In this document: one piece after another, positions 10,995-23,497 of the stretch
Numbering within the stretch: position 1 is the stretch's first letter
How the letters are laid out: each line of letters starts with the position of its first letter
Source: Acestrorhynchus altus
Lineage: Eukaryota; Chordata; Actinopteri; Characiformes; Acestrorhynchidae
Direction of reading: 5' to 3'
NCBI GenBank assembly: GCA_034509495.1
Contig: CM067503.1
Location: 47,796,274 to 47,860,273 of the forward strand
DNA: 64,000 nucleotides
The notes under the pieces: model-generated
Database searches by the model: none
Told to the model about the DNA's origin: nothing
What the model saw: only the letters and a program-made list of their open reading frames with translations
Program-made: the position numbers and the translations under genes

Positions 10995-13116
10995 CCCCCC
11001 CAACCACTGATTCTTTCCTGATGAGAAAAACGAAGGCGGCTCAGGAGAGTGTGACGTTCAGGAGATTGTTACTGTTGAACTTTGGTGCGATTGCCACGCG
11101 AACAGAGGCGATGGCGTCGGCTTGCCAGCAGTAGCTTTGCAATTTGAATTTCTATGGAGTTTTAAAGTGCAATCAATGCTGTAAACACTCTATACAAGCT
11201 TTCTGATTCCTTGAGAGTTTATGTTGGATGACTGACGATGGGTAAAAAGTGACTCGTTTTGATCAAGAAGTATGAAGGGCTTTCAGGTGAGAGACTGATA
11301 AACTGTGATCATCATGGGGGGGAAAAAAAAAAAAACATGGAGGAAAAAAAAAAAAGAGACAGATTTTCAACTCACAAACCCTTTAACCGTGATCATAATG
11401 TTGCTCCTTTGTTTTCCCACCACTGATTGTGCATACAGCTTTTTAGGATTTAAAGCGCTTTCAGCTTTAAAAAGTAAAACTGTTCCAACAAAATCAAAAG
11501 GGCAATGAGGAAAACAAGACTGAGAAAGCAGCACTGAGGAAAAACAACCACTCTGCATGGCACAATGCTTTCCGGAAATCTCTGCCTGAATATGCCTCGG
11601 AAAACCGTTCTACCAGTTGGTGACGATCCAACGACAAAACAGTGATTTACAGTCCTAGATGTTTTGCACCGTTGATTTTGGACATAAAAACACATTTCAA
11701 AAGAATGCAGAGCATAATGGTGAACCTCTAATTTAATTATGGCTATAAAGAGAGGCGTCCATCAAAACGGAACCCGACGATTTGAGAGGGGGAAAAGGAA
11801 AATAAAATGTATGCGGTGTGAAACTAATCACTCGTCCACAGACTAAGGGAAACACACGGGGAAACGGAGTGTCAGTGCTACACTTATTGCTTATAAACTG
11901 AAAACAATTGTCAATTTATTTTTCGTGGCAGCAATGTTTCCCATTTCATTCAGAACAAGACATGCACTAAAATCAAAAGGAATAAGAGAAAAGCCTGCAA
12001 TGCCCCCCCCCCGTCCGTCCCCACCAAAAAAACAAAACACGAATAAACAAACAAACAACAAAACGAAACGAAAAAGGTTCCAAAAAAGTCGTTTCTAATA
12101 GCACTATCTACAGATGCGGTCTTGTTGATATTGGCAATTGACCATCATTTAGACTGAGAGGATTTTGGTAAAGAGCTACAATGAATTACAGTAGAAAGGC
12201 ATTGTCCCACCTGATCTTCTCAAACACACACAAGACAGAGAAAATATAGGTAGTACAGTGGCTCGTAAGAGAAAGGCTTTTGAGCATTAGCCTCCAAAAA
12301 GAAAAGGGACCCAGAAAACTGAATTCGGGGGGAAACAGAAGAAAAAAAGAACGGACTGAGACGTCATCCAAAGATTATGCGACTAAGCTACTTGATATGG
12401 CCATGGAGTACATCAGATCAAACATAATTAAATGAGTTGCAGGTATGTTTTTTGTCTTTATTGTACATATTCAGGTTAAAATAGTATCAGGAAGACAAGC
12501 TTTACAAAGTCCTGCAGCAATAAACTCTACCCAGTCCTTCAGTCAAGTCGTTTGGCCTAATGTTTCCTTCCCAACCATGCAAGGCAAAGCTAAGCCCTAC
12601 TTCACTCAACCGACTCCCGTCAGTACCATCTCACCAAACAAGCCTGCCCTTTGCTAAGCAATGTGCCAAAGAACGAATGTCATCTGCTGGATATACAGTG
12701 TCACTCTTCGATGGTTAATACAGTATGTAGTTCAGTAATAGTTTGTGTTCTTTCTCCTCCTCCCTCTTTGAGATTAATTCCTGTTGTTCTACTTTAGTCA
12801 TCCATTGCATATTGACAGTCACTTCTCTTTAAGTCAGCGTCCCGCCAACTCGGTGGAGCATCAGGCTCAAAAATAAAGGTGTCACCACCAGCCTATAATC
12901 GCACACCTCCCATGCTCTCACGTGCTCAAGCTGCGTGTCCGCTCGCCCCCAAACGGCGTCGCCCTCAAATCGCTCCTTCGTAATAATGTGTTATCGTGAT
13001 CGCCACTGGTTTTAAACTCGTTTGTAAAATTTCTGGTTTTGTTGCTTTTCAGAAAGTGTCAGAACTGGCCTCGAGTGATGGGCCATGGTTGGAAAATGCA
13101 GCGATGTGGCAACCTT

Positions 13117-13154
13117 TTATGCAGAGTTGGACTTGCCCAACTCCTCCCTGATCG
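13117..13154 (-). CDS. enah: ENAH last coding segment and stop
   Basis: Acceptor CTGTTTCAG, then AIREELGKSNSA and TAA at 13117-13119, matching mammalian AIRQELSKSNTA. The exon continues into a long 3' UTR to the left. Confidence 0.96.
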
Positions 13155-16100
13155 CTGAAACAGAGGGAGAAAAAAAAAAAACATTAGTAAACATTTCCAA
13201 AGAAGACGGTCGACCTTCAGGACATTTAAAGGAAGTGCTTCTTAACCCTGGTTCTTGAGACACTACACCTTTTCCTGCTTTGATATTTAAAAGTTCAGCC
13301 CAACAAACTGCAGAAAGGAACATTCAGATACTCCATGAACATTTTTATCCTTTTTAAACATATGGATGTTCGATCTTCATGTTAAGAGAGATGGAGAAGA
13401 TAAAACTAAACACATACGACTGAAGAAATGTCTTAAAATATATCGTAAAATACACTTTCCCAGAACCGTCTACTGTCTCTGACATTGACTGCCTGTGGGT
13501 CACATGACCACATTTGATGATTGCTGGATCTTCTTTATCCATCTTGCCGTCTGCTCTTGGGCTGAAAGTGCTAGGACGACCTGATCTGTTCATGCTAGCA
13601 ATTGTTTTAAATGTTCACCACTTGCAAATCATTTTCTGGACGGTGGAACGGCTGATTTCTAATAGTTTAGAGAGATTTTAAAATCCCTTCCCCGACTTTC
13701 TCTGAAGAAAGAATTTAATTCGCAGCTGATGTGCTGCACTTGATTCCAATGTTAGATATTTTAAGTAGAAATAAATTTAGGGATGTCCCGACTGTGAGAA
13801 ATTGTATTTATAATCATTATTTTTATAGTTATGTCACCTCCATCCCTCAATATAGTTCAAATAAAGTCAAAAGTCTTCATTTGGTGCCCTGATCTTTTCC
13901 ACATGACTGTATATACATTTCATTGTACATATCACAAATACACACCAGTGCACCTCGAAAAAATTAAAAATCATTAAAAAGCTCATATGTGATCAGTTTC
14001 ATTCAAAAAGGTAAATATACGAGTTACATTTTTGATCGATCAAAAACCTTTTTCACTGGGTTAAGATGCACTAGGGAATAAAATCTGAGTATTAAGGAAT
14101 TTAGTTTGGAACGTTTTTGAAATCCCCAAGATTTCCAGCTGAAGTGGCTGAACCAGTGAAGCAGGAACAACACCTTAGAACCGGGTGGAAACCATCCTTA
14201 TTATGTAAATAAAAAACAGGAATATTACCGTCAATTAGTTCTTCTTTCAGCTTTGACAGTTCTTTTCTCATCTCCTCCAGAATGTCCTTAATAAAAAAAA
14301 CATGCAAAATAAGACCAACACCATCAATTGTCTTTTAATTGTGCGACTGAAGCTCTCAAACCAACAGAGAACCTACATTAACCAGTACATTACAGTGACA
14401 TTTTACCTGTTTCAATCTGTCATAGTCAAGAGCTTCTGTTGGCACTCCATTGGCACTTAGGGATCCAGTAGGAGTGGGTGTAGACCGTGGTCTGAGGAGT
14501 AATTGATAATGACAATCATATCCAGGTCATATGGATCACAGAAACACCACAAACAGTAAGACAGCAGCTGACAGTAACCACGTCAGTGGTTGAACACGGC
14601 TGAAACGGTAAGGAGCGTCTGCACAGCGCGGTCAGCTGAAACGGGAAGAAAATGCAATGAAACCTCAACAGGAGATTTCAGGCATTTGACATGCAAAGCT
14701 AGAAAGACCAGACACACCTGTTATTCCGAATATACATTTCAAATTAATAAAGAAATAAAGCTTTACCTGTAAAAATATTGCAAATTAAAGTAACTAAAAT
14801 GGGGAATTTCTTGATTACAGGAATACACAAACATGCTTATGCCAAATAAATTCATCAGTAAACTAATGAAATTGTTACTTTATGTTACAGGCAACAGAAC
14901 TCTAATCGAAATTCCAAACTTTAATGAGAAAATGGAAAATTATGAATCAGAAAGGAGAATTAGTCACTTTTTCCATTACAGTTAATTTGGTTAATTACAG
15001 TCCATTTATGGACAACTTTACAACATTTCTGAGCTAAGGTTACACAGATGGACAGATTTACACTCATACACTTTATTTATAGTGTATATCTAATCGTTTA
15101 TGCACTTTTCTAATTAGTGTGACGGTGACGATTAGTGTGCGGATGTGTGACAGCAGCTTTTTATATAATGCTCACTAATGTTCACAGCAACCATCACAGT
15201 GGAGAAAGCTGATCTCAGTAATTGATTGTGGCAGGACTGATGGAGAAAACACATCCAGTGAGCTTCAGTTCTGCACAGGGTTGCATGGTTGACTTGATTC
15301 GAGTGGACAGAAAGGCTACAGCAACTCGGATAAACGCTTGCACGCTACAGCCCCAGAAGACTAGAAGATGCACCGACCCTGAGACATGAGTCTCAATTCC
15401 CCCTTCAAGCCCACAGATGTTTGGGACACAATTTGTTTCCAACTGCACGAATCCATGGACCCAACCTGCCTTGTGTGAACAGTTCAGGCTGGTGGAGGTG
15501 CAGGAATTGTGCATCGTGCTTCCAATAGTTTGTGGAATCAATGCCAAGAAGTTCAGGGGTTCAGATGACGACGTGAGGTTTGCATTAGTGTATAATAAAG
15601 TGCTCGATGAGTGTATATTCTGTTTGGATCTGAATCATATGCAGCTATTCCAGTTAAAATAAGGACTATTTAATTTAGGCATCACAACTCAGGCACAGAG
15701 AAAGCAGACGTCACCCTGTAATGGGATGTTTTAATAAAGGGGGGGAAACTCCAAACAGCAGCAATGCTGGAAGAGTAGCAAAGGCATGCACAGATCACTC
15801 ACACTCACGCTCACACTCTCACGCTTCCTTGCCACACATTGTCAAAAAGGTAATCACCAAAGCCTGGAAGTGATAGTGTCAAAAAAACAAAAGAAAACGT
15901 GTGTGACCTACGATTCCTGTTTTTTCCACTACTGGCTGTTGTTTACATGGTACATAAAACCTGTTGAACTGGGTCAGTCTGTATAATAGCCTGTAAACTA
16001 TACAGAAAAGCAAAACACCTACTGCGGCATACTGCTTTCCAATTTACCCTCCTTAGTGAGGACCTAACCCTATTTAATCCTCAGACATTAATTTGGTTTG

Positions 16101-19100
16101 CTCTTGATTGTTGAAGTGAGTGGTATCACCATGGTAACATTCAAGGAACCCTCTGAGGCCTTCAGGAAAGAAGGCTGTGTTTACAAACTGATAAAAAGAT
16201 CTTAAAATTTAGAAGCTTGGTGAAAAGAAGTGGGTCCCCAGCTCCAATGCAACCACTAACAGACGCCTGTGCCGACCAGCATGAGTCTGACATGGGGAGA
16301 GAGCGCCATCTACCCAACCAGAGAGAGTATGACCAGTTATTACTATTTAGTAAAAGGAGGAGAAGCCCTCTTCATAGGCACAGGAGCTTTGGATTTACTA
16401 CCGTGAATTATTATACCATTCTAATGAGCGCTCTTAACAGACGAAGAACGAAACTGTGAACCCGAGGAGATTTTATCCAGTGCATTAAAAAATTGAACCA
16501 AATTATCATAATAAATCAAATATTTGTGAAAATAATCCACTAAATAAAAATAAAATGTGCTTAAAATGTCACATTTTGTATTCATGTTAATAATTTTGAT
16601 CCCTAGGCCAATTCTGTGGGATGTTTTTTGTCTGTATTCCAAGCTGGATTGCTCATAGTTTCAATGATGCATTGAAGCATAGACAGGACGTCTCCTAGTT
16701 TGTTATGATGTTTCATGTCTGTAGGTTACGCGGATCCTGAGATATGAAGCCTTGAAAACAGCATGTAACTATCCTCTACGTGCATCTAGAGCTCGAAGTG
16801 TAATAATCACAGAGTGAAAAGAAAACGATGACTAAGTTTCCAACAAACTTTTGTATAAATGCTTCATCGTAACTTTAATAACTCGGTTTATTCAGTGCTC
16901 ATACGCTCTTCAATCACCGCATAAGATATTCACCTGACCTTATGCTATGAACTCAACATGGGTCGAGTGCGTGGAGGTAGGATCAGCAGCTCTCCGGCGA
17001 GGCTGACTTTAAGCCTTCTTTAATGAGAAGAAATTAAAAACACACCCATACACACAAGCGTGGTGGTGGTTGGGGAGGAATGTGGCCTTATCTCTGGGGC
17101 CGGCTGGGAAAGCTGGCATAGACGGGCTGAAGACAGATGCTCTGTATTTGATAGTGCGCAGCCTGACTCTACATATGCAGCACATTTTATCAGGAAACAC
17201 CTGCCGTGGTGTCACTGCCACGCACGACAATAAGGAATCCTGTTTTTTACATTTAAAGGGGATTCAGACACTGAGCCAAAGAGAGGAACAAAAAATGGAA
17301 GAAATATTGAAGCCCAGCGTCTGAAATACATCAGTGTAAAAAATAAACAACGTTCAACAACCATACAGGGCATCTTTAGGTTGTAATATACTACATGTCC
17401 AAATGTTGGTGGACATTCTGTCCAATGAATGCATTTAGATACTGTAAGTTGCACCTGTTCCCTGTAGAGACGTACTGCCAATAGAATAGGTCTCTGGAAT
17501 GGATAAACATGAATCTATTGGTACCATGTCTAAAGCCAGGCGTGGGCAAGAGGGTATAAAGCCCCCCCAGCATTGAGGTGTGGAGCAGTGGAATTGGGTT
17601 CTCTGGAGGGATGGTGCTCCAACCAGTACTTCTGGAATGACCTGGGGATTTGGGGATGAGGTAGGGTGGTGGTATGATCATCCAGCCTGTCACCATCCTG
17701 ACCTCAAACATTCTCTGAATACAATCAAATGGAGACTTAAAAAGCCAAATGAGACAGTGTCTATCAGCTGTGAGACCTTCTGCATGGTGATTACCTTCTG
17801 GACAAAATGGACAGCTTTGTGTGTTTCAGTGGAAACGGTGGTAGATAGACACTCAGCTCTTAACCTAAGAAGATTGCTTGCAGCACAGCAAAGGCTAAAA
17901 AACCCAAACAATTAAAAGAGCTCCCAAACGTGACAGGCTCTTATACCTGTTTAAGGAATCATAGTACTTGTCAGTACCCATCTGATTTCTCCACGGCACG
18001 TCCCGTCTGCGAGAGTGAAGAGACTAACTGGTCAGAATACACCACAGACACTGTGACAAATCTACTGGAGTGACAACACACCACAGACGGAGCTCCACAC
18101 TGCCGGACCGGAACGGCACATCAGCGTAGTCTCCCCTGGTTTAAACTGGTGCAAGCAATGAGCTAATACATACAGTGGCGTGTAAAAATGACCGTTACTG
18201 CAAAATGACTGTTACTGTGAACAGCTAAGCAAGGTGAAGATAAAACCCTCCCTTTGAGTTTTAAACAAAAACTCATTTTTATTTCCACCTTTACCATTTT
18301 CAAAACAACAAAAAGGAAAAGGGCCTGAAGCAACACCTGTACGGTCAGTACTCAGCAGCGCCCCCTTTGACAAGTATCACGTCTGAGGATTACAGCAGAC
18401 AGTCCAGTGTCCCCTTATCAACGTACGTAACAGTAGTTTGACCATAGGTGGAGGGGTCCCTCCTTGTGCCCCCTTCTTATTGCCATCTCCTGCTTGTGGA
18501 GCTGCCTCTCCAATGCAGCTGCTCATAAGAACCCATGCCTTGTTTTTGGAGACGAGGTTACAGGTATGGATGTTTATAAACCTTTGAACTCGGCATCACC
18601 TGGCCTTTCCTAATGATGACTGTGAACAAGCCCTAACCAGAAGAGGCTTATTGATGTCTGAGAGCTTGGCTGAAGTTCTGATTGCTCAAACCAAGGTACT
18701 TCTGTCCTTTTTTTAATTCAAAAATTGTACAAAACCAAATAATCCTCTGGTGTTGTATAGAATAAAAAATTTAATGCTCTTCTTCTTTAACTTTATGCCT
18801 TTTGCAGATCATTTCATGATCTTGAATAACTGTTCAGTAACAGACATTTTGACCGAGCGTGCCCAAACTTTTGCATGCCACTGTACAAGAGCACACTGTA
18901 TTCAATATTCAACAACTTCAATATTTTACAAAATTACAGATGTATACAATTCAGTTCCAGTAAAGTCTTCAGAAACGTTAAGCAGTCAACAGAAAAGGAG
19001 AAAGCAATTCTTTACCATTTTTCCATTTTAGTTTTTAAAAAAAACGACATTCCTCTGTCAGAATGCCATTATTTTGAGGGACTGCTGAATCACAGTAGAG

Positions 19101-20753
19101 TACTGCCACATCTGAGTGGAATGATGACGTGTACGGGTGTGGACACACAGGTCTGCAATAAGCAACAGCACTTTGCTTTAGTACTGTTAAAAGTTCCCTG
19201 ATGAAGCGAGCCTATCCCACTCCACATTCTGCCATGCTGTCTTGTGAGCCCCTCTGCTTAAAGCGCAAAAGACACAGCAGTAGATGCAATCAGTGGTTCA
19301 CACGAGAAGTCAGAGCGTAAGATGAGTTGTGGGTTCTAACCCTACATTCCAAAAAGCAAGGAAATGTGAACTGAGATTCCTTCAAGAGCTAAAATGAGTG
19401 AAATAGGACGACAGACTGATGCTTAGACTGTCTCTTGCGTGAAATTACCTTCCAATAACTGGCGATTTGCTACCATTCATGGTGTTTGTTCTCTCCCAAG
19501 GCTTTCTGGGCATATCTGCAGAAGGAAACGAGATGCAAATGAGTTCCATGGTGAAATGAGACATTTAAAATAATATTTGTTTAGGTTCACAAACAACCAA
19601 CAACAAATAAACTGAACTAATGCAAACGAATGTTCTCGGAGAACCAGAGCTTGGTCTCGAAATCATTAAAGGGCACCAATGGATCACACTGGTAATAGTA
19701 CCTATTCACGTCAAATGAACCAGTGCCAAGTAACGTAAACGTGCATACAGACCTACTGCCACACACACACTAAGGCCCAGTGAGCACACGTGCCCGGAGC
19801 AGTGGGCATCCCTATCCATGGGGCTTGGGAAGCAGATGGGGAGTTAAGTGCACTGCTCAAGGGCACTTCACTCATGTCCTGCCGGTTTAGGGAATCAAAC
19901 CGGCGACCTTCCGGTCACCAGGCTGGTTCCCGAACCACTAGACCGCGGCTGTGGAAAGCAGTCTCATGTGTGGTTACATTTTTCTTACGGTGATGCCGAC
20001 GGCGCTCTCTGCAGTACTACTGCAGAACGCAATTCTGGTTAAACACACAATATATTTAAAGCTGAAATGTCTGAAAGCCAAGTCCCCGTCAGCAGCTGCA
20101 AACGTTCGCACTGTACCCCTGATGCCACCACCAATGTGGCATACTGGTTAACTGGAGATTAACTGGCAACGTCTAAAAATAACAGTGTGGAATACAGTTT
20201 TACAGCTGCTGCAGTTGTACCACAGAAAAACAAACAGAAAACACAAATAAACATCGCAGGAACGTTCTGGCTTTCATGCTCACTGCACGTGAGCTCATAC
20301 GTGGCTGCTGACCACTGGGTACCAGAACTGAATTCTGAAATGTGAACGAAACCCAACCCAACAGCTTTCACACGGTGTGAACCTTACCTGGTGTGCTACA
20401 GGCAGAGACTTTCGGAGTTGTGGTTGCCTCAATTTCGTCCTGTAGGAGAAAACGAGATGTAGGTCAGAGGCGAATAATTATTTCAGTAAAAACCATGTGA
20501 CTAGAGATGGTTTATGAGTATCAAATTGGTTTCAGCAGGTGAAACATTATTATTATTAACATTAACTCAATGATCTGATACCAGGAGAAATGTTAGTGTC
20601 CACTCTCTACTTCTGACCAAATCACATCAGATTTGTTGACTCACTGTTTTCTGATCAGGCTCTGGTGAAGATCCCTTTTCAGCAATTCTTCTTCTGCATT
20701 AAGAAGAAAAAGTCCTCATTAATATATTACTGCATTATTCAATGAAAACATGC

Positions 20754-20809
<56 letters not shown>

Positions 20810-21594
20810 AATAGGTTGCATTAGGATTGTGTAAGTTTAAATTAAAGCTCACCAGACAAAAACGACAGCACTGTGAATGTTAGATATACCTGCAGGGTGT
20901 GCAAGGGAATCCGTTGTAGATGTTAGGGTAACAAAGCAGATGTTAATGATTGGCTAAAAGTGATTACATTTGGGTGTGCAATGGGTCTACCGGCACGGGT
21001 CTACCGGCACGGGTCTACCGGCACGGGTCTACCGGCACGGGTCTACCAACACGGGTCTACCAACACGGGTCTACCAACACGGGTCTACCAACACGGGTCT
21101 ACCGGCACGGGTCTACCGGCACGGGTCTACCGGCACGGGTCTACCGGCACGGGTCTACCAACATGGGTCTACCAACATGGGTCTACCGGCACGGGTCTAC
21201 CGGCACGGGTCTACCAACATGGGTCTACCAACATGGGTCTACCGGCACGGGTCTACCGGCACGGGTCTACCGGCACGGGTCTACCGGCACGGGTCTAAAA
21301 TGTTTATACATTTAAGGCACAAATTAGTAAAAAGCAGTTAATTAGTCTGCAGGTTCATGAAATCAAGACATGAAAACTGGCCAGGATCCTGAAGAGCATA
21401 ATGTGTTCTATCCTGTTGTCTGTGATGTTTCTAAATTACACACTGTTCTCTTTAGTTCTGCAATTGTTTGTTGCATAAGGATATTACGCACCAGCCACGG
21501 CCTGAACCCAATTCCCTGAACTGGCAGGACATGACTGAAGTGCCCTTGAGCAAGGCACGTAGGGCTGCCCGCTGCTTGGACGTGCTCACTGCCC

Positions 21595-21631
<37 letters not shown>

Positions 21632-23466
21632 ATTTGCAGTGGGCCCATGTGCATGTTTACATTATATAAACAGAGTGCAGGATGCATTTAAAACATTACA
21701 CAAAGCTCATTAATGGAATAAGCGTTGTTCTGCTGATGAAGCAGATGTTGTTCTGCAAATGTGTGACACACTAGCTTTGAATAGAATGAATTGTGTGTAA
21801 GAAGTGCCTCCTGGCCAGCAAGTCTCCTCCTCAGTCCTCCTCCTCCAGGCAGAGGCCATTTCCAGGCTGGCTCAGGCTTGGCCTCCGGGGCCCACCATTG
21901 CAGCAGTTGTGCTCAGGGCTCCTCGCTCATGAGTGCGATACAACTGGAGTGAGTTCAAGTACCAGTGGACCTGCATCTTTACAACCTTTAACAGCTTTCA
22001 GATTGATTAAGGTCACAGTGAGTCCATCAGCAGAAATCAGAGGGTGCATTGTTTAGGAAATTGGTGTCTCGGGTTTTAGTTAGTTAGACATTTAACAGAC
22101 GGGAAACAACGCGTCCCTTTTGAAGTTTTCGAACCCCCTTCAGTGACACTTCGGAATATTCTTACCCTTGGCACTTTCGTAGCTTTGCTCCGGCGAGGGC
22201 AGCGGCGAGGCGGACAGGGGGCTTGTTGTGCGTCAGTGGTGGGCGAAGGTGAAGAGTCCAGAGGTGAGTGGGGCCGGGAGGTGGTGCAGGAGGGGGCCTG
22301 GCTGGAGGAGGTGGCCCAGGAGGAGGAGGGCCCGTCCGGGCGAGAGTGGTAGGAAGTGGAGGAGGAGGAGGAGGGACCGGGAGGGGGTGGGGGTCCGGCA
22401 GAAGTGGGAGTCACAGTGGAGCCGGGTGGAAGGGGTGGTGGAGGAGGTGGCGTGGGCAGACCCTGCACTGAATCTGTGGGAGGGTGAAGAAGAAGCAATG
22501 GGGGTCCAGGCATCTCAGTGAAGTTCTCATCCATTTATGGCCACAGGAGACAGCTCGACCACCGGTGAGGACAAATGGGCGGAGTCAGAGACGTGACAGA
22601 GTTGAATTAAACTCCAATTTAATTCCAAAAAAGAGTGCAAGAAAAGGTAGAAATGGTTTGGTTTCCTGAGGGACGACACTCTACAGAGTACAGTCCGTAT
22701 AAGCGATGTGACAAACATTGCAATTAAAGATTCGACCCTAAATAAGCAGCTTAACAATTAAATATTGATATTTTAACATTAAGTTAGTTATATTGTAGAG
22801 TATATCACCATTTCTCTTAAGCATATTGAGAAACTAAGCATGGATGGAATTTATATATAAACTATTTCACTCCAGGATTATTTCAGATGCCACTGCTGAT
22901 TTGAATTTGTTTATGCTCTTTAGCTGTATTACAGTAAACATAGTACAGCACTGTGGCATTTTCTTGCAGTCACTGAAACCATGTACTTGGACGGTCTGTT
23001 TTGCGTTTGAGGCTTACAGAGCGATGAAGCGACTTGTGAGTCATATAACGAGGAACAGCCAACAGCACTGTAATAATGCACTTCGACTCATCTTTAAAGA
23101 AAGTCTCTGTTCTTTGCACAACATTTTAACATTAATACAGCCTTAAGCAAAAGGTTGTGCATCCATGATCAAATTATGTTGATTTTCTGAGTTCAAATCT
23201 TCTACAGAGACACGTGAAACCAAGTTCTAAGTTACAGTTTACGTGCCAATTTAACGAATTGCAAAATAAATAAATTCAATTTATTATAAAAATAAACTTG
23301 TTGGATTTCAATTTGGATTTCCTACTGTAATAAAGGCAGAGAAAATCAACAAATGTGTCATTAGACCCGACTGTCCACATTTAAACAATCGCTGCAAAAC
23401 CAAATGAAAAATGAAGATGCTTGAGTCTCGAGTTGGAAACGGAATCGCGCCACACTGCACCCCCAA

Positions 23467-23497
<31 letters not shown>

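Larger units (their letters stand above)
10390..13116 (-). other. enah: ENAH 3' UTR (extent approximate)
   Basis: Sequence after the stop is AT-rich, has no competing exon and is almost free of dispersed repeats over about 2.7 kb apart from a (CA)n run at 10971-10994, consistent with the long ENAH 3' UTR of vertebrates. Minus-strand AATAAA signals occur at 12457-12462, 11915-11920 and 10398-10403, so tandem polyadenylation is possible. The end at 10390 is inferred from the last of these signals. Confidence 0.6.
14492..17946 (-). other. enah: ENAH intron upstream of tetramerisation exons
   Basis: About 3.5 kb. Holds a fragment of repeat family V (16228-16335) and a partial MITE family P copy (17381-17715). 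The interval 14600-16200 shows no recognised element or exon. Confidence 0.65.
20694..21807 (-). other. enah: ENAH intron with minisatellite and (TG)n tracts
   Basis: Holds (TG)n at 20757-20807, the 14-bp minisatellite at 20983-21297, a SINE-like fragment at 21484-21598 and another (TG)n at 21597-21628. Confidence 0.8.

Noticed and set aside
20950..21341. Three repetitive open frames as a secreted or structural repeat protein
   Set aside because: Explained by a stop-free 14-bp minisatellite; no splice context or homologue.
22143..22521. Gly/Arg-rich plus-strand frames
   Set aside because: Antisense shadows of the ENAH proline-rich exon.
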